A DNA stretch of 6,495 bases, from NCBI GenBank assembly GCA_937896295.1, contig CALBME010000076.1, forward strand, positions 1-6,495. The letters run 5' to 3'. A program made the translations under genes and the position numbers. The notes under the pieces were generated by a model. That model did no database searches and was not told where the DNA came from. It saw only the letters and a list, made by a program, of their open reading frames with translations. This document shows positions 1-5,967 of the stretch, one piece after another. The DNA comes from an uncultured Micavibrio sp. (GTDB taxonomy: Bacteria > Pseudomonadota > Alphaproteobacteria > Micavibrionales > UBA1664). Every line of letters begins with the position of its first letter. Position 1 is the first letter of the stretch.

Positions 1-551
1 TGGGCATGGAAGAGTTGGCTCGCTACATCGTCGACGAAGTGCAGGACGTGTACCGCTTGCAAGGCGTGAAGATCAACGACAAGCACATTGAAGTGATCGT
101 CCGCCAGATGCTGCGTCGTGTGGTGGTCGAGAACACTGGCGAGTCGAACTACATCGCTGGCGAGCAAGTCGAGCGCTCGGAGATCCTCAACACCAATGAG
201 GCCCTGCAGCGCGACAACAAGGTGCCTGCCACCTACAGCAACCTGTTGCTGGGTATCACCAAGGCCTCGCTGTCGACCGACTCCTTCATCTCGGCCGCGT
301 CGTTCCAGGAAACGACCCGGGTGCTGACGGAAGCGGCCATCAACGGCAGGGAAGACAATCTCCTTGGCCTGAAGGAAAATGTCATTGTTGGACGATTGAT
401 TCCAGCCGGAAGCGGGTTTGAGGAGTACCGCGAAACATTTGTTGCCAGTGCTAAGGCTCCGGGAGAGTTGTCTGGTGACCAGGCTCAGCCTGTCGCAGTT
501 GGGCAGGCTCCGATGGTCACGACCAGCAATGATTCAGAAAATAATCCGTGA
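1..551 (+). CDS. rpoC: RNA polymerase beta-prime subunit, C-terminal end (partial)
   Basis: This is the last ~182 codons of the largest RNA polymerase catalytic subunit; the gene enters from the left edge, and the first full codon is at 3. The ATG at 6 is an internal methionine, not the start, because the frame is open upstream and family homology already covers this part. Visible hallmarks of the beta-prime C-terminus are the YRLQGVKINDKHIEVI stretch, the ITKASLSTDSFISAASFQET block and LKENVIVGRLIPAG. After this block comes a ~47-residue tail rich in A, P, S and Q, which is the variable end of the protein. Up to about 300 the wording (ERSEILNTNEALQ, VPATYSNLLLG) is very like Burkholderiales. 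From about 340 the tail and codon choice change, with more T-ending codons and an AGG arginine. The gene itself may therefore be a join of two organisms. Identity as rpoC is secure; single-organism origin is not. Confidence 0.95.
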   Translation, partial: GMEELARYIVDEVQDVYRLQGVKINDKHIEVIVRQMLRRVVVENTGESNYIAGEQVERSEILNTNEALQRDNKVPATYSNLLLGITKASLSTDSFISAASFQETTRVLTEAAINGREDNLLGLKENVIVGRLIPAGSGFEEYRETFVASAKAPGELSGDQAQPVAVGQAPMVTTSNDSENNP

Positions 552-567
552 AGAAAAAAGAAGGTTC

Positions 568-596
568 TTGACATAAGTAGTACACATCTCTATAAT
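568..596 (+). promoter_or_regulatory. Consensus sigma70 promoter upstream of rpsL
   Basis: A perfect -35 box TTGACA (568-573) and a perfect -10 box TATAAT (591-596) are separated by exactly 17 bases, the ideal sigma70 arrangement. The pair starts 17 bases after the rpoC stop. Transcription would begin near 603, giving a leader of about 56 bases before rpsL. This would let the rpsL-rpsG genes be transcribed independently of rpoBC. The match is read directly from the sequence; activity is inferred. Confidence 0.85.
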
Positions 597-607
597 CCGA
601 CGGCTTC

Positions 608-626
608 GCTCAGGGGCTTTTTGAGC
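608..626 (+). other. Small hairpin in the rpsL leader
   Basis: GCTCA (608-612) can pair with TGAGC (622-626), extended by two G·T pairs, around a short loop in the predicted 5' leader of rpsL. The T-run lies inside the hairpin and not after it, so it does not look like an intrinsic terminator. It could be a modest leader structure or chance. Confidence 0.3.
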
Positions 627-658
627 AACCGTGCGATTTTCAAGAAAGAGTAGAGTGC

Positions 659-1030
659 ATGCCAACGATTAATCAGCTAGTCCGAAAAGGTCGGACTCTC
701 GTTAAGTCCAAGACGAAGAGTCCTGCGCTAAAGCGTTGTCCGCAAAAGCGCGGCGTATGTCTCCGTGTCTATACCACCACCCCGAAGAAGCCGAACTCGG
801 CCCTTCGTAAAGTCGCTCGCGTTCGTTTGACCAATGGTATGGAGGTGACGACCTATATCCCTGGTGTTGGTCACAATCTCCAGGAGCATTCTATTGTCTT
901 GGTGCGCGGTGGTCGAGTGAAGGACTTGCCTGGTGTTCGGTATCACATCGTGCGTGGTTCTTTGGATGCGGTTGGGGTTGCAGATCGTAAGCAGGCTCGT
1001 TCGAAGTATGGAGCCAAGCGTCCCAAGTAG
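659..1030 (+). CDS. rpsL: 30S ribosomal protein S12
   Basis: Complete 123-residue S12, the normal bacterial length. S12 sits at the decoding centre of the small subunit and helps control translational accuracy. The N-terminus MPTINQLVRKGR, the TTTPKKPNSALRK loop (residues 39-51) and the VKDLPGVRYHIVRG loop (87-100) are all intact. Lysine 43 and lysine 88, common sites of streptomycin-resistance changes, are in the ordinary sensitive state. Aspartate 89 is the residue methylthiolated in many bacteria. Upstream, two weak GAG motifs (648-650, 653-655) are the only ribosome-binding signal. The gene ends in two tandem in-frame TAG stops (1028-1033). It lacks the betaproteobacterial wording (CTRVYTT, YIGGEGHN) and has CLRVYTT and YIPGVGHN instead, so it does not match the taxon suggested by the start of the window. 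It resembles Nitrospirota S12 to my memory, with moderate certainty. Codons are often T-ending, unlike the right part of the window. Confidence 0.97.
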   Translation: MPTINQLVRKGRTLVKSKTKSPALKRCPQKRGVCLRVYTTTPKKPNSALRKVARVRLTNGMEVTTYIPGVGHNLQEHSIVLVRGGRVKDLPGVRYHIVRGSLDAVGVADRKQARSKYGAKRPK

Positions 1031-1093
1031 TAGGTCATTCTCTCGTTGCACGAAGGTGTGTGACGAAAACCGATTTTATATTATAGGGTAACG

Positions 1094-1255
1094 ATGCCAC
1101 GCGGACAATTTTTCGGACATCGAGAAGCGCAGCCGGATTCGAAGTATCGCGACAAGCTGGTCGGGAAATTTTTGAACGTCCTGATGGGTGGTGGGAAGAA
1201 GAGTACGGCTGAGCGGGTTTGTTATGGGGCCTTTGACCTGATCCAGGAGAAGACG
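1094..1255 (+). pseudogene. rpsG: 30S ribosomal protein S7, N-terminal fragment cut off by a join
   Basis: The first ~54 codons encode the N-terminus of S7, the assembly protein that binds the 3' major domain of 16S rRNA. The pattern MPR, REAQPDSKYRDKLVGKFLNVLM, GGKKSTAERVCYGAFDLIQEKT is standard S7. A normal S7 is about 156 residues, so roughly the last 100 are missing. The start is supported by AGGG at 1085-1088, five bases before the ATG, and by the usual 63-base spacing after rpsL. Beyond about codon 54 the same frame continues as GlpX. Whether this is a real broken gene or an assembly join cannot be settled from the bases alone; an assembly join is more likely because S7 is essential. 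Confidence 0.88.
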
Positions 1256-1792
1256 CGGCCCGACGGCCTGGCGCTGGTGAAGCGCGAGGGTTTCGAGATC
1301 GCGCATCTCGACGTGATCGACCGCCCGCGCCATTCCGAGCTGATCGCCAAGGTCCGCGAGGCCGGCGCGCGCATCATGCTGATCGGCGATGGCGACGTGT
1401 CGGGCGTGATCGCGACCTCGACCGGCGATTCAGGCATCGACATCTACATGGGTTCTGGCGGCGCGCCGGAAGGCGTGCTGGCGGCGGCGGCCCTGCAATG
1501 CACGGGCGGACAGATGCTGGGGCGGCTGATCTTCCGCAATGACGGTGAAAAGGTCCGCGCCGAACGCATGGGCATCTCCGATTTCGGGCGCGTCTATTCG
1601 CATGACGACATGGCCTATGGACCGAACGTGATGTTCGCGGCTACCGGTGTCACCGACGGTGCCATGCTGCCGGGTGTGCGCCGGTATGTCGGCGGCGCGA
1701 CGACGCATTCGATCATCATGCGGTCCAAGACCGGCACGATCCGCCGCATCGAAGCCACACATAATTTCACGAAAAAACCCGGCGCTTACTAA
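1094..1792 (+). CDS. glpX: Fructose-1,6-bisphosphatase class II (GlpX), C-terminal part, read in frame behind an S7 N-terminus
   Basis: The 232-residue frame is a chimera: residues 1-54 are ribosomal S7, and from about residue 56 (near 1259) it is the C-terminal half of GlpX. GlpX hydrolyses fructose-1,6-bisphosphate to fructose-6-phosphate in gluconeogenesis and is cytosolic and metal dependent. Family motifs present are DRPRH (76-80), IGDGDVSGV (97-105), GSGGAPEG (120-127, containing the glutamate expected at the active site), FAATGVTDG (181-189) and MRSKTGT (209-215). A full GlpX is about 320 residues, so the N-terminal ~140-160, including several metal-binding acidic residues, are absent. 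As it stands the product should be inactive. The C-terminus is complete, and its stop overlaps by four bases the stop of the convergent phosphatase. Nearby recJ fits the known alphaproteobacterial glpX-recJ neighbourhood. Codons are G/C-ending, as in the genes to the right and unlike rpsL. Confidence 0.88.
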   Translation: MPRGQFFGHREAQPDSKYRDKLVGKFLNVLMGGGKKSTAERVCYGAFDLIQEKTRPDGLALVKREGFEIAHLDVIDRPRHSELIAKVREAGARIMLIGDGDVSGVIATSTGDSGIDIYMGSGGAPEGVLAAAALQCTGGQMLGRLIFRNDGEKVRAERMGISDFGRVYSHDDMAYGPNVMFAATGVTDGAMLPGVRRYVGGATTHSIIMRSKTGTIRRIEATHNFTKKPGAY

Positions 1793-1797
1793 ACCGG
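1772..1797 (-). terminator. Possible weak intrinsic terminator of the minus-strand phosphatase
   Basis: On the minus strand, CCGG (1797-1794) can pair with CCGG (1782-1779) across an 11-base loop. It is followed by G and six T residues (minus strand of 1777-1772). It lies at the stop of the leftward phosphatase gene and inside the 3' end of glpX. The stem is only four pairs, so this is tentative. No matching T-run serves the rightward glpX. Confidence 0.35.
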
Positions 1798-2601
1798 ACC
1801 TGCGGCTTTCAGCGCGCGGATGAAATCGGGCACAGGCGGCAGGTCGGCAACGGTCAGGCGGCTGACCCCTTCGATCATGTTGCGGTTGGCGGGTTCGCGT
1901 TTTTCACCGTCGTAAATCTTGGTGATGGTCCAGTTTTTCGGCGTTCCCTTGATTTCAATCGCATCACAGTTGTTCGGATTGCCGATCAGGTCCTTGTGCC
2001 GCAGCTGCGCGTGCGACCAGTTGGCGATGAAGGCCTGAATGATCGCGCCGTGAACGACGAACAGAAATTCCCTGTGACCTTCGCGGACCGCGCGGTCGAG
2101 CGTGCCGTCCATGAAACTTTTGACAAAACCTTGCGTCAGTTTCGTCGACTCGCCGAACAGATGCGCGGCGGACAGGCGGTCGCCCTTGTGTACGTGGCTG
2201 GACAGCAGTTCTAGCGTGCGGATCACATCGGGGTCGCAGCCTTCGGGTGGGAAGGCCAGCGCGCTGGCCGCGCCAAAAAATTTTTCTGTCAGGCGCGGAT
2301 CTTCGAACAGTTTTCCTGGCTCGCCGGGAAAGGTGCCTTCCATACCGAATAAAAGCGCGGCAAGGGTTTCCTGCGTGCGCACATAGGGGCTTAAGTTTAC
2401 ACGCGGCCAGCCGGTGACGCCGTTTGCCTGATAATAGGATTTCAGAAAGACGCCCAGGTGATACGCCTGTTCCCACCCCAGATCGGTCAGGCCGATGTTG
2501 CTGTCGCCGTGCTGGATATACAGGGACGGGTCGACATTGCCCTTCGACTGGCCGTGGCGGCACAGGATGATGCGGACGAACTGGTCGTTCTGGTTGGTCA
2601 T
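1789..2601 (-). CDS. Histidine phosphatase family protein (phosphoglycerate mutase superfamily)
   Basis: A complete 270-residue protein of the histidine phosphatase superfamily, which uses a phospho-histidine intermediate to dephosphorylate or transfer phosphate on small molecules or proteins. The catalytic RHG motif is at residues 15-17 (LCRHGQSKGN), with His16 as the nucleophile. The second arginine is in SPYVRTQET (Arg75), the likely acid/base glutamate is near 106 (LTEKFFG), and the second histidine is in VVHGA (His184). The core is therefore complete and probably active. It is longer than the common ~200-residue members because of inserts around 86-170 and a C-terminal extension after about 215. 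The substrate cannot be read from sequence; it could be a sugar-phosphate phosphatase or a cofactor-dependent mutase-like enzyme, and I would not call it a glycolytic mutase. No signal peptide is evident. The start has no good ribosome-binding site, but the next methionine is far downstream. It is convergent with glpX and divergent from the radical SAM gene. Confidence 0.88.
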   Translation of the reverse strand: MTNQNDQFVRIILCRHGQSKGNVDPSLYIQHGDSNIGLTDLGWEQAYHLGVFLKSYYQANGVTGWPRVNLSPYVRTQETLAALLFGMEGTFPGEPGKLFEDPRLTEKFFGAASALAFPPEGCDPDVIRTLELLSSHVHKGDRLSAAHLFGESTKLTQGFVKSFMDGTLDRAVREGHREFLFVVHGAIIQAFIANWSHAQLRHKDLIGNPNNCDAIEIKGTPKNWTITKIYDGEKREPANRNMIEGVSRLTVADLPPVPDFIRALKAAGPV

Positions 2602-2684
2602 GCCATTACCGTAAAACAGGGGCGGGCGTTTCCCCTACAAAAAATACAGGAACAAAAGAAGAACAAATATTGTAAGGTGAAGGG
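2602..2684. promoter_or_regulatory. AT-rich divergent intergenic region between the phosphatase and radical SAM genes
   Basis: These 83 bases separate two divergently read genes and must hold the start signals of both unless transcription begins inside a gene. The right half (about 2637-2673) is strikingly AT-rich compared with its surroundings. TATTGT (2668-2673) is a possible rightward -10 but lacks a good -35, and I find no consensus leftward pair. A purine-rich AAGGTGAAGG (2674-2683) just before the ATG at 2685 is a plausible ribosome-binding site for the radical SAM gene. No clear operator repeat is visible. Confidence 0.4.
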
Positions 2685-3773
2685 ATGGTCGATTCCCTCA
2701 ACAAGATGGTCCGGCGCGGGCGCGGGGCGCTGGAAAACCCCACCGGCCGGTTCGAACGCATCACGCAGTTCGTGGATGAAGATGCGTGGGGCGGGCATGG
2801 CCGCGACCCGGAGGAAGACGAGGCACCGCGGCAGGTGGAAACGCAGGTCTTCCGGGACTGCACCAAATCCATCGTGACCACCAATGACTCGCCCGACGCG
2901 CCGGAGGCGTCGGTCAATCCGTATCGTGGTTGCGAACATGGCTGCATCTATTGCTTTGCGCGGCCGGGGCATGAGTATTTCGGGCTTTCGCTGGGCCTTG
3001 ATTTCGAAACCAAGATTTTTGCGAAACCGGACGCGCCGAAACTGCTGGAAGAAACACTGGCGCGGCCATCCTACGTGCCGCGCACGATCATGATGAGCGG
3101 CAATACCGATTGTTACCAGCCCATCGAACGCAGAATGAAGATCACGCGCGGATGCATGGAGGTGTTCCGCGATTTTCGCCACCCGGTCTGTATCGTCACC
3201 AAGAACCATCTAGTGACACGCGATATCGATATTCTGGCCGAGATGGCGCAGCATGACTGCATCGCCGTGTACCTGTCGGTGACGTCGCTGGATGCAAAAC
3301 TTTCGCGCCTGATGGAGCCGCGGGCGAGCACGCCGGGCATGCGCCTGCGCGCGATCGAGGCTTTGGCGAAGGCCGGTGTGCCGGTGGGGTGCATGGTGGG
3401 GCCGATCGTGCCGGGGCTGACCGACCACGAGACGCCGGCGATTTTAAAGGCGGTGGCGGATGCCGGGGCGTGCAGTGCTGGCTATACCATCATGCGCCTG
3501 CCTTACGGGGTGAAGGACCTGTTCCAGACATGGGTGCATGAACATTACCCGGACCGGGCGGAACGGGTTTTGTCGCGCATCCGCGACATGCGTGACGGCA
3601 GGCTGAACGACCCGGAATTCGGCACGCGCATGCGCGGGACCGGGCCGTTCGCCGACCAGATCGCGCAGATGTTTTCGACCTATAAGAAAAAGTACGGTCT
3701 GACCCGCCCGCCCAGCCTGACGCTGGCCCATTTCAACCGGAATGCCCGCTCGCGGCAGGGGAGCCTGTTCTGA
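2685..3773 (+). CDS. PA0069-family radical SAM protein (SplB-like)
   Basis: A complete 362-residue radical SAM enzyme of the PA0069/Rv2578c type, within the broader SplB-like group (COG1533). The cluster-binding motif C-x3-C-x2-C is intact at Cys83, Cys87 and Cys90 in NPYRGCEHGCIYCFAR; these cysteines hold a 4Fe-4S cluster that cleaves S-adenosylmethionine. Before it is an N-terminal arm of ~75 residues (GRGALENPTGRFE), typical of this family. After it come a TNP-like MSGNTDCYQPIE stretch (118-129), VTKN, the SVTSLDAKLSRLMEPR segment and VGPIVPGLTD, which form the rest of the TIM-barrel. The substrate of this family is not established as far as I know, and homology to spore photoproduct lyase should not be read as DNA repair. 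The ATG at 2685 is preceded by AAGGTGAAGG. recJ follows after 34 bases on the same strand, so the two are probably cotranscribed. Confidence 0.92.
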   Translation: MVDSLNKMVRRGRGALENPTGRFERITQFVDEDAWGGHGRDPEEDEAPRQVETQVFRDCTKSIVTTNDSPDAPEASVNPYRGCEHGCIYCFARPGHEYFGLSLGLDFETKIFAKPDAPKLLEETLARPSYVPRTIMMSGNTDCYQPIERRMKITRGCMEVFRDFRHPVCIVTKNHLVTRDIDILAEMAQHDCIAVYLSVTSLDAKLSRLMEPRASTPGMRLRAIEALAKAGVPVGCMVGPIVPGLTDHETPAILKAVADAGACSAGYTIMRLPYGVKDLFQTWVHEHYPDRAERVLSRIRDMRDGRLNDPEFGTRMRGTGPFADQIAQMFSTYKKKYGLTRPPSLTLAHFNRNARSRQGSLF

Positions 3774-3777
3774 CCCC

Positions 3778-3796
3778 AACCGGCAACGAATCGGTT
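3778..3796 (+). repeat. Short inverted repeat between the radical SAM gene and recJ
   Basis: AACCG (3778-3782) and CGGTT (3792-3796) can form a five-pair stem with a nine-base loop in the 34-base gap. No T-run follows, so it is not a convincing terminator. It may weakly reduce readthrough or influence recJ translation, or be chance. Confidence 0.3.
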
Positions 3797-3807
3797 AGCG
3801 TGGCCTG

Positions 3808-5631
3808 ATGTCCGCCATGCCCAAACCGCTTAAGGAATCCGTCTACTTCATGGATTCGCCCTCGTTCAAAGGGCGGATGTGGAAACGGCCCGATTACGAC
3901 GTGGCGATGGCCACGCGCATGGCGCAGGCGCATGGCCTGCCGGAAATGGTCGCGGCCCTGCTGACCGCGCGGGGCGTGGGCATGGACGGCGTGAGCGCGT
4001 TCCTTAACCCCAACATGCGCGATTTCCCCAACCCGGCTGCGCTGAAGGGCATGGACGCCGCCGCCGATGATACGGCGCGCGCGATCATGAAGGGCGACCG
4101 CATCGGCATCCTGGCTGATTTCGACGTCGACGGCGCGACATCCTCGGGCATCCTCACCCGGTTCCTGCGCAGCGTGGGGCAGGCGGATGTGCCGTTATAT
4201 ATCCCGGACCGCCTGTCGGAAGGGTACGGCCCGAATGCCAAAGCGTTCGATACGCTGGCGGCACAGGGATGCAGCATCGTGCTGATTGCCGATTCCGGCA
4301 CCACCGCCTTCGCCCCGCTGGAGCATGCCGCGGGTCTCGGGCTTGAGACCGTCATCCTCGACCACCATGAATGCGACGCCGTTTTCCCCAAGGCCACGCA
4401 CCTCATCAATCCGAAGCGTCCCGACTGCACATCCGGTTTTACCATGCTGGCGGCGTGCGGCGTGTCCTTCCTGTTCTGTGTCGCCGTCAACCGCGCCTTG
4501 CGCGAGGCCGGTTTTTATCAGAACCGGCCAGAGCCTGACTTGCGCGCCATGCTCGACCTCGTTGCGCTTGGCACCATCTGCGACATGGTGCCGGTGACGG
4601 GACCCAACCGCCTGTTCGTGAAGGCCGGTTTCGCCCGCATGTCACGCCGTGAAAACGCAGGCATCGACGCGCTGCTGACCGTTGGTAAAATCAGCGCCGT
4701 GCCGGATTCCACCCATGCGGGTTTCGTACTGGGTCCGCGCATCAATGCTGGCAGCCGCGTGCATCAGTCCGATCTGGGTGCGCGGCTTCTGTCGACCGAC
4801 GACCGAGACGAGGCGTTGCGCCTTGCGTGGCTTCTCGACGACTGCAACATCAAGCGCCGCGCGATGCAGAAAGACATGGTCGCGCACGCCGCCGCGCGCG
4901 TAAGCGCCTATGGCTACGATCAGGACCCAGTTATCGTGCTGGACGATCCCGAATGGCATCCCGGTCTTGTCGGCCTTGTTGCGGGCGACATGAAGGAACG
5001 TTTCGGCAAGCCCGCCTGCGTCATCGGTTATGCCGATGGTGATAGCGGGCGCGAAGGGCGCGGGTCTGGCCGTTCCGTTCCCGGCATCAACATCGCCGAA
5101 AGTTTTCTGGCCGCGCGGAACGAAAACATCCTGATCAAGGGCGGCGGCCATGCGATGGCGGGTGGCTTTACCGTGGCGCCGGACCGTATCGGTGATTTAC
5201 GCGAATTCCTGAAAACCTATATCGGTGCGCGGGCGAAGCTTTTGCCCAGCTGCCCGGAATGCGTCGTCGACGCCGTGATGAACGTGCGCGGCCTGACCAT
5301 CGACCTCGCGCGGCTGGTGCACGGCGCGATCGGCCCCTATGGGTCGGGTCATGCCGAACCTGCCTTCGTGCTGACCGATGTGCTGGTCATGCATGCCGAC
5401 GTGGTTGGTTCCAATCACGTGCGCTGCACGCTGCGCGACCGTGACGGCGGCCCGACGGTAAAGGCGGTGGCCTTCCGCGCGACCGAGACGCCTTTGGGCA
5501 AATTCCTGCTGACATCCGCCAAGGACTCCGCGGTTCCTGTCCATCTTCTGGGACAGGTGCAGATCAATTCGTGGCAGGGGCGGGACTCGGCGGAATTTCA
5601 CATCTCCGACGGGTATGTCGGCGCGCTATGA
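3808..5631 (+). CDS. recJ: Single-stranded-DNA-specific exonuclease RecJ
   Basis: A complete 607-residue RecJ, close to the family's usual ~570-600. RecJ degrades single-stranded DNA 5' to 3' in recombination (RecFOR pathway), mismatch repair and base-excision repair, using two metal ions. DHH-family motifs appear in order: ADFDVDGATS (103-112), ADSGTT (161-166), LDHHECD (184-190) and DLVALGTICDMVP (250-262). Next come GPRINAGSRV (309-318), the DHHA1 part with WHPGLVGLVA (383-392), GSGRSVPGINIAES (419-432) and GGGHAMAGG (445-453), and then the C-terminal OB-like domain with GPYGSGHAEP. All metal-binding aspartates and histidines are present. Two small departures are Ser163, where Cys or Asn is usual, and GHAEP in place of GNPEP. 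The ATG at 3808 has no strong ribosome-binding site; methionine 4 at 3817 is an alternative start. The stop overlaps the next gene's start (ATGA, 5628-5631). Closeness to glpX matches alphaproteobacterial gene order. Confidence 0.97.
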   Translation: MSAMPKPLKESVYFMDSPSFKGRMWKRPDYDVAMATRMAQAHGLPEMVAALLTARGVGMDGVSAFLNPNMRDFPNPAALKGMDAAADDTARAIMKGDRIGILADFDVDGATSSGILTRFLRSVGQADVPLYIPDRLSEGYGPNAKAFDTLAAQGCSIVLIADSGTTAFAPLEHAAGLGLETVILDHHECDAVFPKATHLINPKRPDCTSGFTMLAACGVSFLFCVAVNRALREAGFYQNRPEPDLRAMLDLVALGTICDMVPVTGPNRLFVKAGFARMSRRENAGIDALLTVGKISAVPDSTHAGFVLGPRINAGSRVHQSDLGARLLSTDDRDEALRLAWLLDDCNIKRRAMQKDMVAHAAARVSAYGYDQDPVIVLDDPEWHPGLVGLVAGDMKERFGKPACVIGYADGDSGREGRGSGRSVPGINIAESFLAARNENILIKGGGHAMAGGFTVAPDRIGDLREFLKTYIGARAKLLPSCPECVVDAVMNVRGLTIDLARLVHGAIGPYGSGHAEPAFVLTDVLVMHADVVGSNHVRCTLRDRDGGPTVKAVAFRATETPLGKFLLTSAKDSAVPVHLLGQVQINSWQGRDSAEFHISDGYVGAL

Positions 5632-5963
5632 TCCGTGAGCCGTACGAGCGCGAAAAACCCGACAGCCGCACGGCGTGTGTATTCTCTAATCTCTGGTTTG
5701 CCGTATGGGCGCTGTGGGACGGCCCGGCGCGTGCGGGTGAATGGGGCTGGTCCATCGCGCCGCGCTTCGGGTTCTGGTTCAGCCTTCTGACCGGCTGGGC
5801 CATTCCGTTTTTGTTTGCGGCGTTTTTCGGTGCCATCGGCGGGGTGCTGGGCAGCGCTGCCGCGCTGGGGTCGGCGGGCGAGGCGATCTTCCAGATAGTC
5901 ACCAGCCATCCCTATAAACGGCCCGTGTCACGCATGCTGATTGACTGGATCCCGGGAACATGA
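5628..5963 (+). CDS. Small membrane protein of unknown function, coupled to recJ
   Basis: A 111-residue protein that I do not recognise. The ATG at 5628 is chosen over an in-frame ATG at 5571 because it overlaps the recJ stop as ATGA, the classic translational-coupling arrangement, and avoids a 57-base overlap. Residues 1-20 are polar and charged. Residues 22-30 are aromatic (WFAVWALW). A hydrophobic stretch from about 47 to 82 contains FWFSLLTGWAIPFLFAAFFGAIGGVLG, followed by an alanine/glycine-rich part. This is long enough for one long or two short membrane helices with a glycine hinge. The C-terminal ~20 residues are basic (HPYKRPVSRM). Probably an inner-membrane protein with short cytoplasmic ends. 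Cotranscription with recJ is very likely; a functional link to recJ is not shown. Codon use matches recJ, so it looks like a real gene. Confidence 0.7.
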   Translation: MIREPYEREKPDSRTACVFSNLWFAVWALWDGPARAGEWGWSIAPRFGFWFSLLTGWAIPFLFAAFFGAIGGVLGSAAALGSAGEAIFQIVTSHPYKRPVSRMLIDWIPGT

Positions 5964-5967
5964 TTGT

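Noticed and set aside
6..551. A complete 181-residue gene starting at the ATG at 6
   Set aside because: The frame is open to the left edge and the protein begins in the middle of the conserved beta-prime C-terminus, so it is a partial rpoC.
1046..1084. A promoter between rpsL and rpsG (TTGCAC with a TATTAT-like box)
   Set aside because: The spacing between the two boxes is too long for sigma70, and the genes are normally cotranscribed.
1094..1792. A novel moonlighting ribosomal protein-phosphatase fusion
   Set aside because: Both halves are truncated, the active site of GlpX is incomplete, and codon use shifts at the junction; a chimeric join is much simpler.
1996..2386. Rightward frames inside the phosphatase gene
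   Set aside because: They overlap antisense to the catalytic His184 and Arg75 regions and show no family features.
2598..3209. A 203-residue minus-strand frame opposite the radical SAM gene
   Set aside because: It has no recognisable motif and lies antisense to a clear enzyme with an intact C-x3-C-x2-C motif; it is a high-GC shadow frame.
3894..4490. A 198-residue minus-strand frame opposite recJ
   Set aside because: It is antisense to the conserved RecJ catalytic motifs, and its low-complexity Ser/Ala/Arg composition is typical of a shadow frame.
5571..5627. An N-terminal extension of the small membrane protein from the ATG at 5571
   Set aside because: It would overlap recJ by about 60 bases; the ATGA overlap at 5628 is the better start.
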